Shown here: positions 1 through 11,600 of the stretch, piece after piece
How positions within the stretch are numbered: position 1 is the stretch's first letter
Layout: the number at the start of each line of letters is the position of its first letter
Origin: Petrosia ficiformis
Lineage: Eukaryota > Porifera > Demospongiae > Haplosclerida > Petrosiidae
Direction: 5' to 3'
DNA length: 64,000 nt
NCBI GenBank assembly: GCA_947044365.1
Contig: OX345653.1
Coordinates: 1,709,001-1,773,000, forward strand
Notes under the pieces: model-generated
The model's input: only the letters and a program-made list of their open reading frames with translations
The model's database searches: none
What the model was told of the DNA's origin: nothing
Translations under genes and position numbers: made by a program

Positions 1-1999
1 GTATAACCGAGTCCAAGATTCTGCAAGTATTATTTGGACTCATTCATTTTCGGATGTAAATATTTCTCAAGAGCATGCACTGCTTTACGATCAGAGCTCA
101 ATACCAATCTAATGGCTTCTTCCTGTTCTAAAATTCTTGGACCCCCATCGAGTAGCACAGTCCTATAAAAACAATAATGAAATAAAAAGTATGCATTCCA
201 AAACGAATTGTCATTAACTTACTGCAACTAGAGCATGTTGCTTAAGTCCAAGATTAATCTGTGATTTTGTTAGGTCTCTCTTTCGCTTCCAACTCATAGA
301 GAAGGCACTGACAATTTAACGACTTTCACTAAGAGCATGACTGCATTGGGTATCTCTGTTAAGTATCTTTGTAACTGCCAGATGCAAATTATGGCCGAAA
401 CAGGACAATCTCAACCAACCAAGATCTTTGGCAGCCTTTATCATATTACTCCCACTATCGGTTGTTAGGCAGACTTGACTGGAAACATCAAGATCCCAAG
501 AATCTAACGTTGACTTCCGAGCTTCACCAATATTATCCCCTGTATGGTCTTCGGTAGGGTTGGGCGATACTGAAAATTGCAAATGCGATTATTGCCAAAG
601 GAATATATTGCAATTATTGTTTAAAAATATTTAAACTCATCAATAAATCATACATTATCAAGTTCTTTGCTAAAAACACAAGCATATTAACATGTTCTGG
701 CGTTAATTTGGTTCTCAGGTTATTAACTAATAACCAGCCTGTGAAAACAGGCGTTTGGAAGGTACACTGGTACCACAAACACAAAGCCGGATTTTTTGTG
801 TTAGAATGCTTTGCTGGAACACACTTCTTACAATTATCACAAACTGGATTCTCTATCTCACCTTCTAAAGGAACTCCTTTGCTGTCAGCTCTAACTGAAA
901 AATACTTCCAGATGATGCTCTTGGTGTTGGGCTTTTTTTTTTTTACAAAATTGTTTTCAGTGAAGTGGAGTTCGCTTGAGAAGTATCAACGCACGTGAAG
1001 GCCAGGTGCGCATGCGCATAATATTATAGCGATAACATCGTCTGTGGAAAATCAGTGCGATACTATTTATCGCGAGTGTTAATATCGCGTAGAGGCGATA
1101 ATATCGTGGTATCGCCCAACCCTAGTCTTCGGGTATTAACTGGGTCTGGAGACAGTGACTACACAGTTCCCAGTCAGAATTTATGAAGTGGATAGTGTAG
1201 CTAAGATATGGTTTTAAGCCAATGCTTAACCAAAGATCAGTAGTAGCAGAGAAAAAGGTAACAGTTGAAAGTTCCTGCTTGACTTTCTCTTTTATTGATG
1301 TGTACAACTTCGGGAGTGAGGTTTGAGAGAAGTATTTTCGACTTGGTAACGTATATTGCTTGTCAAAAGTCTTTAACAATTTTTTGAAACCTGGTCTTTC
1401 CACTGTATACACTGGCGACCATCCTTAGCAATATAATACGTTACTGCTTCAGTTAGCTTGATCCATTGTTTCCCTTTTTTGTCGTACTCCTGAGACTTCT
1501 CTACCGATTCTGATAGTGTTGGCTGGTAAGCTGAACTTGATGCTGTTCCAGTCTGATGGCCTTTTCTCATGTTCTCTTTACGTTGTGAGTAAACTTTGGC
1601 ATGATTTGCTCGCAGGTGAGAGAGGAGGTTAGATGTATTTCCATTCCTTGCGAGGACCTTTCTTCAACATGCACGGCATACAACACAACCGTCGTCAATA
1701 ATATTTTCATCTTTGTGTTTCTCTAATCCAAAGTACTCCCACACTAGGGCTTTTGTACCTGGTTTGGCCACGAGTTCAGTTTGTGTGATCGTACTCTGCT
1801 CTGCCGCCATCTCTTTAGAAAGGTGCTAGATTATCAACGTGTGTGTACACATGGCACTGGTATACCGTATAATACCGTATTATATTTCGATATTTCAGGT
1901 ATTACTATATCCGGTGTTGCAGGAAATGAAAATATATACCGTTTTACTAAGGAAAAAATACCGTGAAATTACTAAATATATGTATACTGCCCAGCCCTA
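1..1999 (-). mobile_element. Decayed BED-type hAT transposon, 5' part
   Basis: A minus-strand hAT (Ac-like) element runs off the left window edge. Its 5' end is at 1999, where the minus strand begins TAGGGCTGGGCAGTATA, a typical hAT terminal repeat. Minus-strand repeats of a TACCGT/CGGTAT-like motif lie at about 1858-1970, as in hAT subterminal regions. The transposase starts at 1810 (MAAEQS...). A BED zinc finger follows at about 1790-1590, with CVVCRAC then HLRANHAK. Further on come TTDLWLSIGLKPYLSYT (about 1240-1190) and TTDSGSNMIKAAKDLGW (about 465-415), both family signatures. Between 180 and 320 the reading continues as WKRKRDLTKSQ and DCATRWGSK around a small intron. The frame is broken near 1665 and near 310, and by the nested insertion at 555-1124, so this copy should not make transposase. 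Confidence 0.85.
555..1124. mobile_element. Nested non-autonomous hAT element (MITE), 570 bp, with 8-bp target duplication
   Basis: This insertion has perfect 16-bp terminal inverted repeats, TAGGGTTGGGCGATAC at 555-570 and its complement at 1109-1124. It is flanked by an exact 8-bp direct repeat GTCTTCGG at 547-554 and 1125-1132. An 8-bp duplication is the hallmark of hAT transposition. The element splits the transposase frame of the host hAT, whose coding sequence resumes in register on either side. The interior has no long reading frame and carries many ATCG-containing subterminal motifs (1020-1110), so it must have been moved by a transposase supplied in trans. Confidence 0.92.
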
Positions 2000-2009
2000 A
2001 GCTGCATAT

Positions 2010-2340
2010 AACCAAATGCTCATGAGAAGGGAGAAAAAGCTGAAATTGAGCTCTGGATCATCATTACCCACAAATGTTGACCAGCACCAGCCAAAGGAAC
2101 TCACAAAACCATGGATTCCTCCTGAATTTCATCTCTGGAGAAACATTAGTCAACCCCACTTACAGATTCTATCGTCAATGCAGCCCAAGCACTTCTAAAA
2201 CAACCAAATATAGCAGTTTCAGGACCTCAAAATTTTGCCTTAGGGTTAGCTTCTGGCTTTAGTTTTGAGACAGGAGAGCTTGTTCTGATATTGTGCACTG
2301 ATGAAAAGCACTGGCATGTCATCTGGAACAATGTATCCAG
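2010..2340 (+). pseudogene. Fragment of an Ulp1-like (C48) peptidase gene, probably transposon-derived
   Basis: Two overlapping frames give a recognisable but broken protein. One frame reads KPWIPPEFHLWRN at about 2107-2145. The next, shifted frame reads LTDSIVNAAQALLKQP at about 2159-2206 and later LCTDEKHWHVIWNN at about 2292-2333. The pattern of a (L)TDSIVNAAQ helix followed some 40 residues later by a D-x-x-HW motif matches the N-terminal half of Ulp1-type peptidase domains, common in transposon-associated proteins of sponges and cnidarians. The frameshift and missing C-terminal half mark it as a remnant. Family assignment is by eye and tentative. Confidence 0.45.
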
Positions 2341-2777
2341 AGGTGAATATTTTTGACAGCAAGTATTCCAGCTTCTCTACCCAATCAAAAGTACAAGTTG
2401 CATTTTTGCTGAATTACATATGCAGTATCATTTTGGTCAAACGTTTATTTGATGTTCACCTTATTATTATTATTATTTTTTGTTGTCTTGTTATTTATAT
2501 AGGGTAGATCACATCAGCTATCAAACTGGTTAGTGATGCCCTTGACAAACACAATGTACGTACACTGAGGTGTATGATATAATGGTATAGGCCCATTTTT
2601 GGGGTGTAGCTGGACCCAGTACTCTTAGTCATGCAACACTGAACAATTCCCATCTGCTCAATGTTGCATAACTTCAGTAGTAAACAGAGTGACAGACCAC
2701 TCAGCCACTACTGACACCATATATTGTTCTCATAATTATACTGTGATGTATTACTATACAAATGAATAAACTCACAC

Positions 2778-2847
2778 CTGTTTTTATTGCAGAATCTGCT
2801 ATACACCGGTCCCATTTTTCTCCTGGAACATCTTCACTATCAGCCAT
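2778..2847 (-). CDS. MICOS10: MICOS complex subunit Mic10, first coding exon (gene continues beyond the left edge)
   Basis: The exon starts with ATG at 2847 and encodes MADSEDVPGEKWDRCIADSA followed by IKT. It ends in phase 1 at a GTGTGAG donor (2777-2771). GEKWDRCIAD matches the conserved start of Mic10 (GRKWDRCLAD in human), which precedes the first of two glycine-rich membrane hairpin segments. Mic10 is a small inner-mitochondrial-membrane protein that bends cristae junctions. The second exon, with the GxGxGxG helices, was not found between 1 and 2777 on this strand. It probably lies left of the window, which would place the peptidase remnant and the hAT element inside MICOS10 intron 1. 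Confidence 0.75.
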
Positions 2848-2893
2848 TTTCAGTCTATGGGTGTGGCTTAAAAAAATAATTAGACCGTATATT
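2848..2893. promoter_or_regulatory. Probable divergent promoter region, MICOS10 / RhoGEF
   Basis: MICOS10 starts at 2847 on the minus strand, and the RhoGEF is transcribed the other way, with a first well-supported exon at 3231. The shared 5' region lies within about 2848-3230. A GTGGGTGTGGC-like GT box (complement side, around 2860) and a CACGTG E-box (2909-2914) are visible. No TATA box is evident. The exact transcription starts cannot be read from sequence. Confidence 0.35.
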
Positions 2894-3301
2894 ATGAGCT
2901 CCTCCTTCACGTGGGTGCATTCAAATAAAAATTGGTGAAATGCAAACAGACTAGCATTCTCTAAACTGCATCTACTAAAGGTCCTGTAAGAATTGTAAGT
3001 TCTAAACAATAATTTATTGCTTTCACAGTCATAACTTCATTTACTGTATCAATGTACTGGATGCTAATAGTGTTTTATACTTCCAATAATCGCATCAGTG
3101 ATCAATAAATTTTTTCTTTAGTAATTATTGTCATAGATAATAAATCATCTATGTTATCATCTTGTAAAAAAAAAATATTGTATGTAGATCAATGTATAAA
3201 ATAATGTAGTATATTAATCTTTTTTTTCAGTTATAGAAGAAGTACATCACTTCACCTCACAAAGGCTTTATACAATTTGAAATTGGATATCAAAAAATAT
3301 G
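2894..3301 (+). CDS. Tentative 5' coding exons of the RhoGEF gene
   Basis: The exon at 3231-3301 has a strong acceptor (TTTTTTTTCAG) and a GTTAGT donor. It encodes YRRSTSLHLTKALYNLKLDI then KKY, entering in phase 2 and leaving in phase 1. The only upstream start I can match in phase is ATG at 2894 (MSSSF, donor GTGGGT at 2911). That start lies just 46 bp from the divergent MICOS10 start, so it is weak. The exit phase does not join the next clear exon at 4389, so either a small exon between 3302 and 4388 was missed or these are alternative 5' exons. Confidence 0.35.
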
Positions 3302-3417
3302 GTTAGTATAATTATTATTTAAATACCTGTCTGTGATATTGTTAAAACAGTGGATTAATTATTTTGTCTATAATTATAATACATGTAGTTGGGTAATATG
3401 TGTGTTCTTTTTTTTAT

Positions 3418-3479
3418 AATTGTCCATCATCTGTACTATAAACTAGTGTATAGTTTTATAGTACAGATGATGAACAATC
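3418..3479. repeat. Small foldback (27-bp arms)
   Basis: The arm at 3419-3445 (ATTGTCCATCATCTGTACTA...) is repeated as its near-perfect complement at 3451-3478. The loop is about 5 bp. It probably is a worn miniature foldback element within a RhoGEF 5' intron. Confidence 0.7.
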
Positions 3480-4388
3480 AGCATATACAACAGACCAAGT
3501 GTCAGTCTGATAAATTAATTTTGATTGTTGATTAATTGGTAGTGTACTTGCATAAGAAATTAATATCAGAAATCAAATTTGTAAACTTAATAGAGTACTA
3601 CCCATCCAAATTATTGAAATTTATGGCTCAGTGTGCACATGTTAATCTCTTTTCATGTCTGTGGTTACACACATCATCAATCCATTAATACTAGTTTTTT
3701 GAACATCTAGAAGCGAGCTCAATTCATAGCTAATGTATCATATGATGGTATAATATCCAAATCAATATGTATTATTAAGTGCTTGTTAATCTATAAAATG
3801 ATAAAGCATACTATCAAATCATAATATAGTCTAAGGTTGGGACATTTGATTCAATTATTGTATTGCAATAATTTCATGCGATTATATATCCTCAATGTGA
3901 GGTAATAGTTGCATCAAATAAGTACAAACAGAAAATTATAGACTTAGTTGCCGTTGTAACAAACAGCCTCAATAATGTTTATGAAAGCTAATTTATGTGT
4001 TATATTAGTAAAATAGCACCTCTTCTTCCATTTTTATTGGAAATGTTTTTTTTTATTATTCTTATAATAAGAATAATGACCATTCAGCCTTAGGCTGTTC
4101 TTACATGGTTCATACATAACATACTTGTTAGTAAAATAGCAATAATACTTTTGTTTATGATATTGTAATATTATAAATAAAGTAGTGATACGATTAATTG
4201 CGAAATAAATAATTGCAATATGCCATAGTTGAATAATTCCCAAACCATCCATATTGCATATCTACTGATTAAATAGTTTATCAGTGAGTATTCAGTGTGA
4301 CTATTAGTTTTCATGTTATGATTGGTTTAATATTACTGTTATCTGAGCTGTCAACACCCACTAGTCAGTCATGTATGTTTTGTTCCAG

Positions 4389-7300
4389 CTTGGACATTTT
4401 AAATTAAAAAAGAAGAAAAGTGCAGGAGGATTTGCTAGTAAATCCAGAGATGTACCTGTGCAGCGAAGCAAGAGTAACAAGGAGGGTAAGAAAAAACAAT
4501 GACTGCTGGAAAGATGAAAAGATGGATGAAATAGAATGGATAGATAGATAGATGAATGGATGAATATATAATAGTTCTGTGCATAACTATTATGAGCAAG
4601 TGGATTGACAAATGAAACAACAATGATGGATTGAATTGATGGACATGTGTTGATGGACAATACAATCTTACGTATTTTGATATTTGAAATTAAGTATTAT
4701 TAAAAATCAATCTGTTATTTTACTCTAGTTTCTATACTACAATATATGACTGGTAAGAAACAAAATACAACAGCTTCTGGAAGATGTGAGTAATGATATT
4801 TGAGGCATGCACATACCAGTGTGGTTGAGTTCAAATTCCATAAATAAGTATTGTTAATGAAATTATTAATACTACCATAAATCAAGGTGTAAATAGTAAA
4901 AGCTTCATTCATACACTATACGTATTCCACCTCAGTTTCCCCTTTTACGAGATAAGTGATAAGTCTGCATACATTGCTAGCTAGACACTTGAGAATAAAT
5001 CTTTGCTATCTAAATATACTTACATACTATAGTACATAAATACAACAGCTTATCCACCTACTACTAAAATTGCCTTTGGTGTATACAATTAAATTTGTGG
5101 TTACTATGTATAAATTAGTTTCCATGCCAACCATGCAGATATAACAAACTGTCCATTATAGCAATTGATCTTCCTGTTATGTAATACAATCAGTTTTGTG
5201 GTATAGTCACAAAGCCTGCTATACATTATATACTTTTTATGAACGTCTGTTTGATACATGATCTACTTTACTGCTCTCTCATTCGCGTCTGTGTTTTGAT
5301 AAACTCTAAAGAATTGAATAGATATGTTTCATATCCCATGTTATGGTCATTATGTACTAATATCATGCAATAGTTCATATTCTCAAACAAGAAGAATATC
5401 CTATATTTGTTTATCAAACCTAACAATTTATTTTCCAACTTTTCCAAAGTTTGTTGACTTTTGCTGTTTCAAGAAACTATTAATAGTATTTTTTCCTTCC
5501 TTTTACACATATACAGGCCATATTCACCATTTACTAACTAAGTCATTTTATTGTTAGACAATATGTTAGTTGAGTTTACTCCTAAGTAAATTGATCATAG
5601 AGACCAATTAATGAAGCTTCCACTAAAGTAATATTGACTATTAATTGTGATATTCACATGTTATATCAGTAAATTTGCAGTTATGCTACTTTGCCAGCTA
5701 GTAGTAGTGAAAATATACATTCCCATCATATTCTTTAATTAGAGCTGTCCTAAAAGGGCCCATTAGTTTGGACCAGATCAAAGACATTAAAATGTCTGTT
5801 TTGGCAGTTGGATTGTCATACCCATTCTTTCATTTTTCTATTCCTGTTTTGCTTTTGTTCATGCAGCTCTTGCTCGAAGGAGTAAATCAACAACAAATGT
5901 TAACTCAACTAAAGAGTAAGTCATTGTTATTGTGCAGATACACAAATAACATTTTTTGTTAATTGATGTATATATATTGACATTGACACATTCAATTGGT
6001 AAACTAAATGAATAGTTGGAATTGGTAGGTTGATGAATTAATGACGTATTCATAGTTGGATTAGTTGACTCAGTTCAAGAGGTGCATGACTAAAACTAAT
6101 CAGCATTTCCTAGTTCATATCATTGAACATAATTAATAATTAGGATCATGCATCAGGAATGGATATAATTGCAATGATGATGTTTATAATCGAACCTTAG
6201 TATCTTTAACTGCTTGAAATCAGTATAATAATACTGACACACACCCAGCCATCATATTAGACATAATTAATAATTAGGATCGCATCAGGAATGGATATAA
6301 TTCCAATGATGATGTTTATAATCGAACCTTAGTATCTTTAACTGCTTGAGATCAGTATAATAATACTGACACACACCAAGCCATCGTATTACACATCAAT
6401 CATCTACGATATTATAATTATAATATAAATTATTATATTACATGTACTGTATTTGCATGCTATATCAATCAATACATTGATAATATACTGACTTATTTTG
6501 TTTTTTTGTTTACTCATATTTTTATACATATGTAATTACAATATTACCTTACATTTACATATGTAACAATGAACTTGTGATATGGTTTGTATTACATCAG
6601 TTGACTAACTTGATATGTACCACTTTACACCTTATTGAGTTACTAACTGGTCAGCTATCATGTTAGAATTTAATCATCAATGTTTATTAATTTGTTTATT
6701 AGTTTCTCCAACGGTTGTTTTTTCTTGTAATTTCAGTTAATTTACTTGTATCATTCGTTTCCTGATCAGAAAACTGTATTTTGATCAATCATTGTCAATT
6801 ATGACGAGTTTTTTTTTTACTTGTTTTATGTGTAAGGTTTATAAGGTGTAATTCCTCTGAGTCTTCTCTATAATCATCTACATTAAAATGGCCAAGTAAA
6901 ATGTTCTGGCTCCCATAGTTATCATCCTATGTGTATGCATGTTGATTGGTTCCAAAATTGTGTCAACGTACATTTTTCAATTTACACAGGGTCATCGAAG
7001 CCAAATAGATGCTATTACATCAGACATGACCTGTTTTAATGATATGTATCTGTAAACATGAAAGAGAACCTTAGACCACCTGTCATATTTCTGATGTAAT
7101 AGCATCTATTTGGCCTTAGTGACCCCATCTAAATGCCGTTACATGTATGTAATATGAATAGTTAGTATGTGAATTATATGGTGACATGTTTGACAGTGAT
7201 ATACCAACACATAGCTCAATTATCACTTGCCTGTCATTTGTAGATATGATTTTCATCATTTATTGATTAATGTCGTATAATACTTTATCCATCTGCTATC

Positions 7301-8573
7301 AACACCATTTATTAATCCATACACTATCCATACCATCCATACACTATTCATACCATTCATTAATCCATACACTATCCATACCATCCATACACTATCCATA
7401 CCATTCATTAATCCATACACTATCCATACAATTCATACACTATCCATACCATTCAATAATCCATACTACTATCCATACAATTCATACACTATCCATACCC
7501 TATCCATACCATCCATACACTATCCATACCATTCATTAATCCATACACTATCCATACAATTCATACACTATCCATACCATTCATTAATCCATACACTATC
7601 CATACAATTCATTAATTCATACACCTTTTATGCTTTTAGGAGTCCAGAACATATTTATGCAACAGAGAGACTTTATATGCGCAGACCAGCCCTTTTGCTT
7701 GATAGTGATCAGAATATACTTGCATCTACCATCAATAATGTGAGTGATAGATTTTGGTTGAGTGTTTGTTGATTTACATGTAATGAATGTACACTTAAGT
7801 ATAATTATACCATATTTTCAACTTTAATTTGATTATAATTATTCTCAGAAGTTAGTATTCTTAAATAGTACGAAAGCAAAATAATTTTATTTGAATGTAC
7901 ATGATTGCTACAGCAAAATCAAATTTGTTTTATATTAATGAACATATTTTCCCACTATATCCCAATGCTTAATGCCTAAACTATTGCACAAAACATCATC
8001 TTGTGTGATCATTGAGTCATCATTCATACGACTATGTATGTAGTATAGTTATATTCTTTTCTTGGAACGGATTATTTTTCATTAATCACGAGTCCATTTA
8101 GATTTCCTCATGATCATTTTACTGTTTGTGAATAATAGAATTTGATATACAAATTTAATAAATTGTTTCAAGTGTTTATTCTGCAGTTGATTAGAAATTG
8201 GTTGGGTCTCCACACAGAAATATAGATACGACACAGAAATATAGTGTAACCTATACAAATGTATACTGAGAGTATAGTTATGCATGCTCTCTGTCTCTGT
8301 CTGTCTCTGTCTGTCTGTCTCTGTCTGTCTTTGTCTCTCTCTTTCTGTGATCTATAAAATATTTCCAGTAGACTATGATCTGGTCTGTAACCAGTGACCT
8401 TCTACGTGCACAATAATGTTACCAGATGTAATTAAACCCTTTGTAAATATTTTAGTACATGTATGTCAATGATATTCATTGCATTATTAAAGCTAATGAC
8501 ATTCTTCATATTATTAATCCTATTCATTGTTACCTGTAATACTATATTCAATCTTGATTATAACGTGCACCCT

Positions 8574-8646
<73 letters not shown>

Positions 8647-11600
8647 ATTAGATAAACAGTAATTTTGTCACTGTATCTCTTGAGGACAGTAATGCATCTT
8701 TTAAAACAACAGTTGCTATCAGAGATGAAAAGACACTAGAGTGAGTTCTAAATTAAAAATAGAATGATAGACATATTGGAGGAATCAGACTTTTTCTAGT
8801 TACATATTATACAGTCACTTATTTGGTACTGGGTGTGACTTTAGAAGAATGCCTGACATACTAATTGAATATTTTTTGTCTCCTTCTTCGTTTCAGAGAT
8901 CTCTTGGATTGTGTATTTCGTAACCACGGAGTAAAGGAGGACAATTTCACTCGATATCATATAACAGCTTGTAAGGAAGGAATTTATATGCCTGTTGATC
9001 TCAATGCACCAGTCATGGACTATTTGGTCAGTTAGAGAAACATATTCATGTCCTTTTCATTAAATGCCTATATATATTATTTATATAACATCCCATAATA
9101 TACAATGTAGGTAAATAATTTGATATCCTCATGTTTTTGTAATATATGATAACAATATGTTTCTTTAAGTCATGAAGATGTAGGCATGTAGGATATTTGT
9201 GTTACCTTAATCTATTTAATAATTACCACATAAACAGGCTAGTGTGATAGAAATTCAGCCACTGAAAGATGTCATGGAAAAACGTGATGCTGTGAGTAAC
9301 TGATAATGTGTAAATATTAAAATATTTACTAACTGTATATACATGCACACAGTCTCATTCGCCTGATCAATTATCATCAGTTGAAAGCTGTTTAAAGTAT
9401 TTTGAGGAATACGGTCTTAAAGAACTCCCATCTAATACAAGTACAGATGAAGATTCATTTCATTTACCACGTGTAACACCAATAGATCCCATTGTAAGCT
9501 CATCAATATCTCAACTTGAAGTTATTAAAAACTTTAGTACTATATTGAACTGTATTGGATATTGGACTGTACTATATTTTATTGTACTGTACTGTACTAT
9601 ACTGTACTGTACTGTACTGTATAGTGTAGTACAGCACAATACAGCACAGTATAGTACAGTACAAAATAGTACAATACAGTACACTATACTATACTACACT
9701 ACAAATAGTACAATACACTACACTATAATACACTACACTACACTACATTACACTATACTACACTATACTACACTACACTACACTATACTACACTATACTA
9801 CACTACACTACACTATACTATACTACACTACACTACAAATAGTACAATACACTACACTACACTACACTACACTACACTACACTAAACTATACTACACTAT
9901 ACTACACTACACTACACTATACTACACTATACTACACTACACTACACTATACTATACTACACTACACTACAAATAGTACAATACACTACACTATAATACA
10001 CTACACTACACTACATTACACTATACTACACTATACTACACTACACTACACTATACTACACTATACTACACTACACTACACTATACTATACTACACTACA
10101 CTACAAATAGTACAATACACTACACTACACTACACTACACTAAACTATACTACACCATACTACACTATACTACACTATACTACACTATACTACACTACAC
10201 TATACTACACTACACTACACTATACTACACTACACTACACTATACTACACTATACTACACTACACTACACTACACTTATACTACACTATACTACACCATA
10301 CTACACTATACTACACTATACTACACTATACTACACTATACTATACTACACTATACTACACTACACTATACTACACTACACTACACTACACTACACTACA
10401 CTATACTACACTACAATACACTACACTACACTACACTACAGTAATGTACTGCACTGTACTATACAGTAATATACATGTATTCTACTGTATTGTATCTTAA
10501 GTCATATTCCTGTCATATGCAATCACACATTTTGGTACTATAACCTGATCACCGATTTGATGGCATTGAATTGCTGTGGTAAACATAGTTTAGCAATGTG
10601 TGTACTTTGATGTTTAACTATAAGTTTCATGTAATGATAATCATTGTAATAATTGCAGGAGTCATCATGGGATGAACTTGATATCGATCCACTGTTAAAA
10701 AAGGTATGTTCATTATTAATTTTGCAAACTTAAAATAGTATAATCTTTCTGTATCATAGTGCCTTAGTTCAAAGGAGATTGGTCAACAACAAACATTATG
10801 GGAACTAATTGCGACCGAACACTCGTTTCTTAGACAACTTGAAGTTGTCATTAATGTGAGTTCACTGCATTATAATCATTAACAGGAAGACATGTGTTAT
10901 ATAGTGTTCAGGCATTTAATTAAATGCATTTCTTGTTACAAGAATAGTACATTTTCTGGCACTTTGTTCTTTTTCAGCATTTTTTAATGGTTTGAAAAGT
11001 TGATTAAATTGTTGGCTAAGGGTGTGATTTTTCATATAATGTTTAGTTTTTAGTAAGTAAATGGTCATTTCAATGTAAATTCGGTAAGTTAACCATACTT
11101 CATGTCCAGCTGTTAAATACATGTAGCTGGTGGTATCAACACAATTAAGTCACCATTATTGATAAATAAAAAGCTACTTTCTATGCATGTATGTTAATGG
11201 ATTGATTGATTGAAGTGAAAACAACAGGCTGGCAGCTTATTATAAATCACTAATTAACCAAGTCAACTCAGGATTTAGATATTACTAATAATTAATTATG
11301 CTTTACTGATCTCGCCTCACATTGAAAATAAACAATAAATTCTATGAATAACACTGTAAGAGGAAAGTGAAAGAATGGTGGTAGTCACTGGAAGTTGAAC
11401 CAAGGGTCACTGACATTTTTTACTTTTCTTTTCACTTTCCTGTTTCAGCCTTCATAGAATTTAGCGTTTATTAATAATTATCTACACATGAGTAGTTTAG
11501 GCATATCAAATTCTATCCTCTTGCATCAAAGCATATATTCATTACCACATCACTTGGATAGAACACTGATACTTTTATGTATCATGTATTTTCTATTAGT

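Larger units (their letters stand above)
4753..7639 (+). other. RhoGEF introns with a 133-bp tandem duplication and a MITE
   Basis: Apart from the exon at 5867-5915, this stretch is non-coding. It contains two copies of an about 133-bp unit at about 6128-6391, starting ACATAATTAATAATTAGGAT and differing at a few positions. It also holds an inverted-repeat element at 6989-7127 and a minisatellite at 7310-7618. Nothing else could be recognised. Confidence 0.6.

Noticed and set aside
9545..9976. Long open frame of 143 codons (IHYTTLHYT repeats)
   Set aside because: It is a translation of the ACTAC/ACTAT satellite inside a RhoGEF intron.
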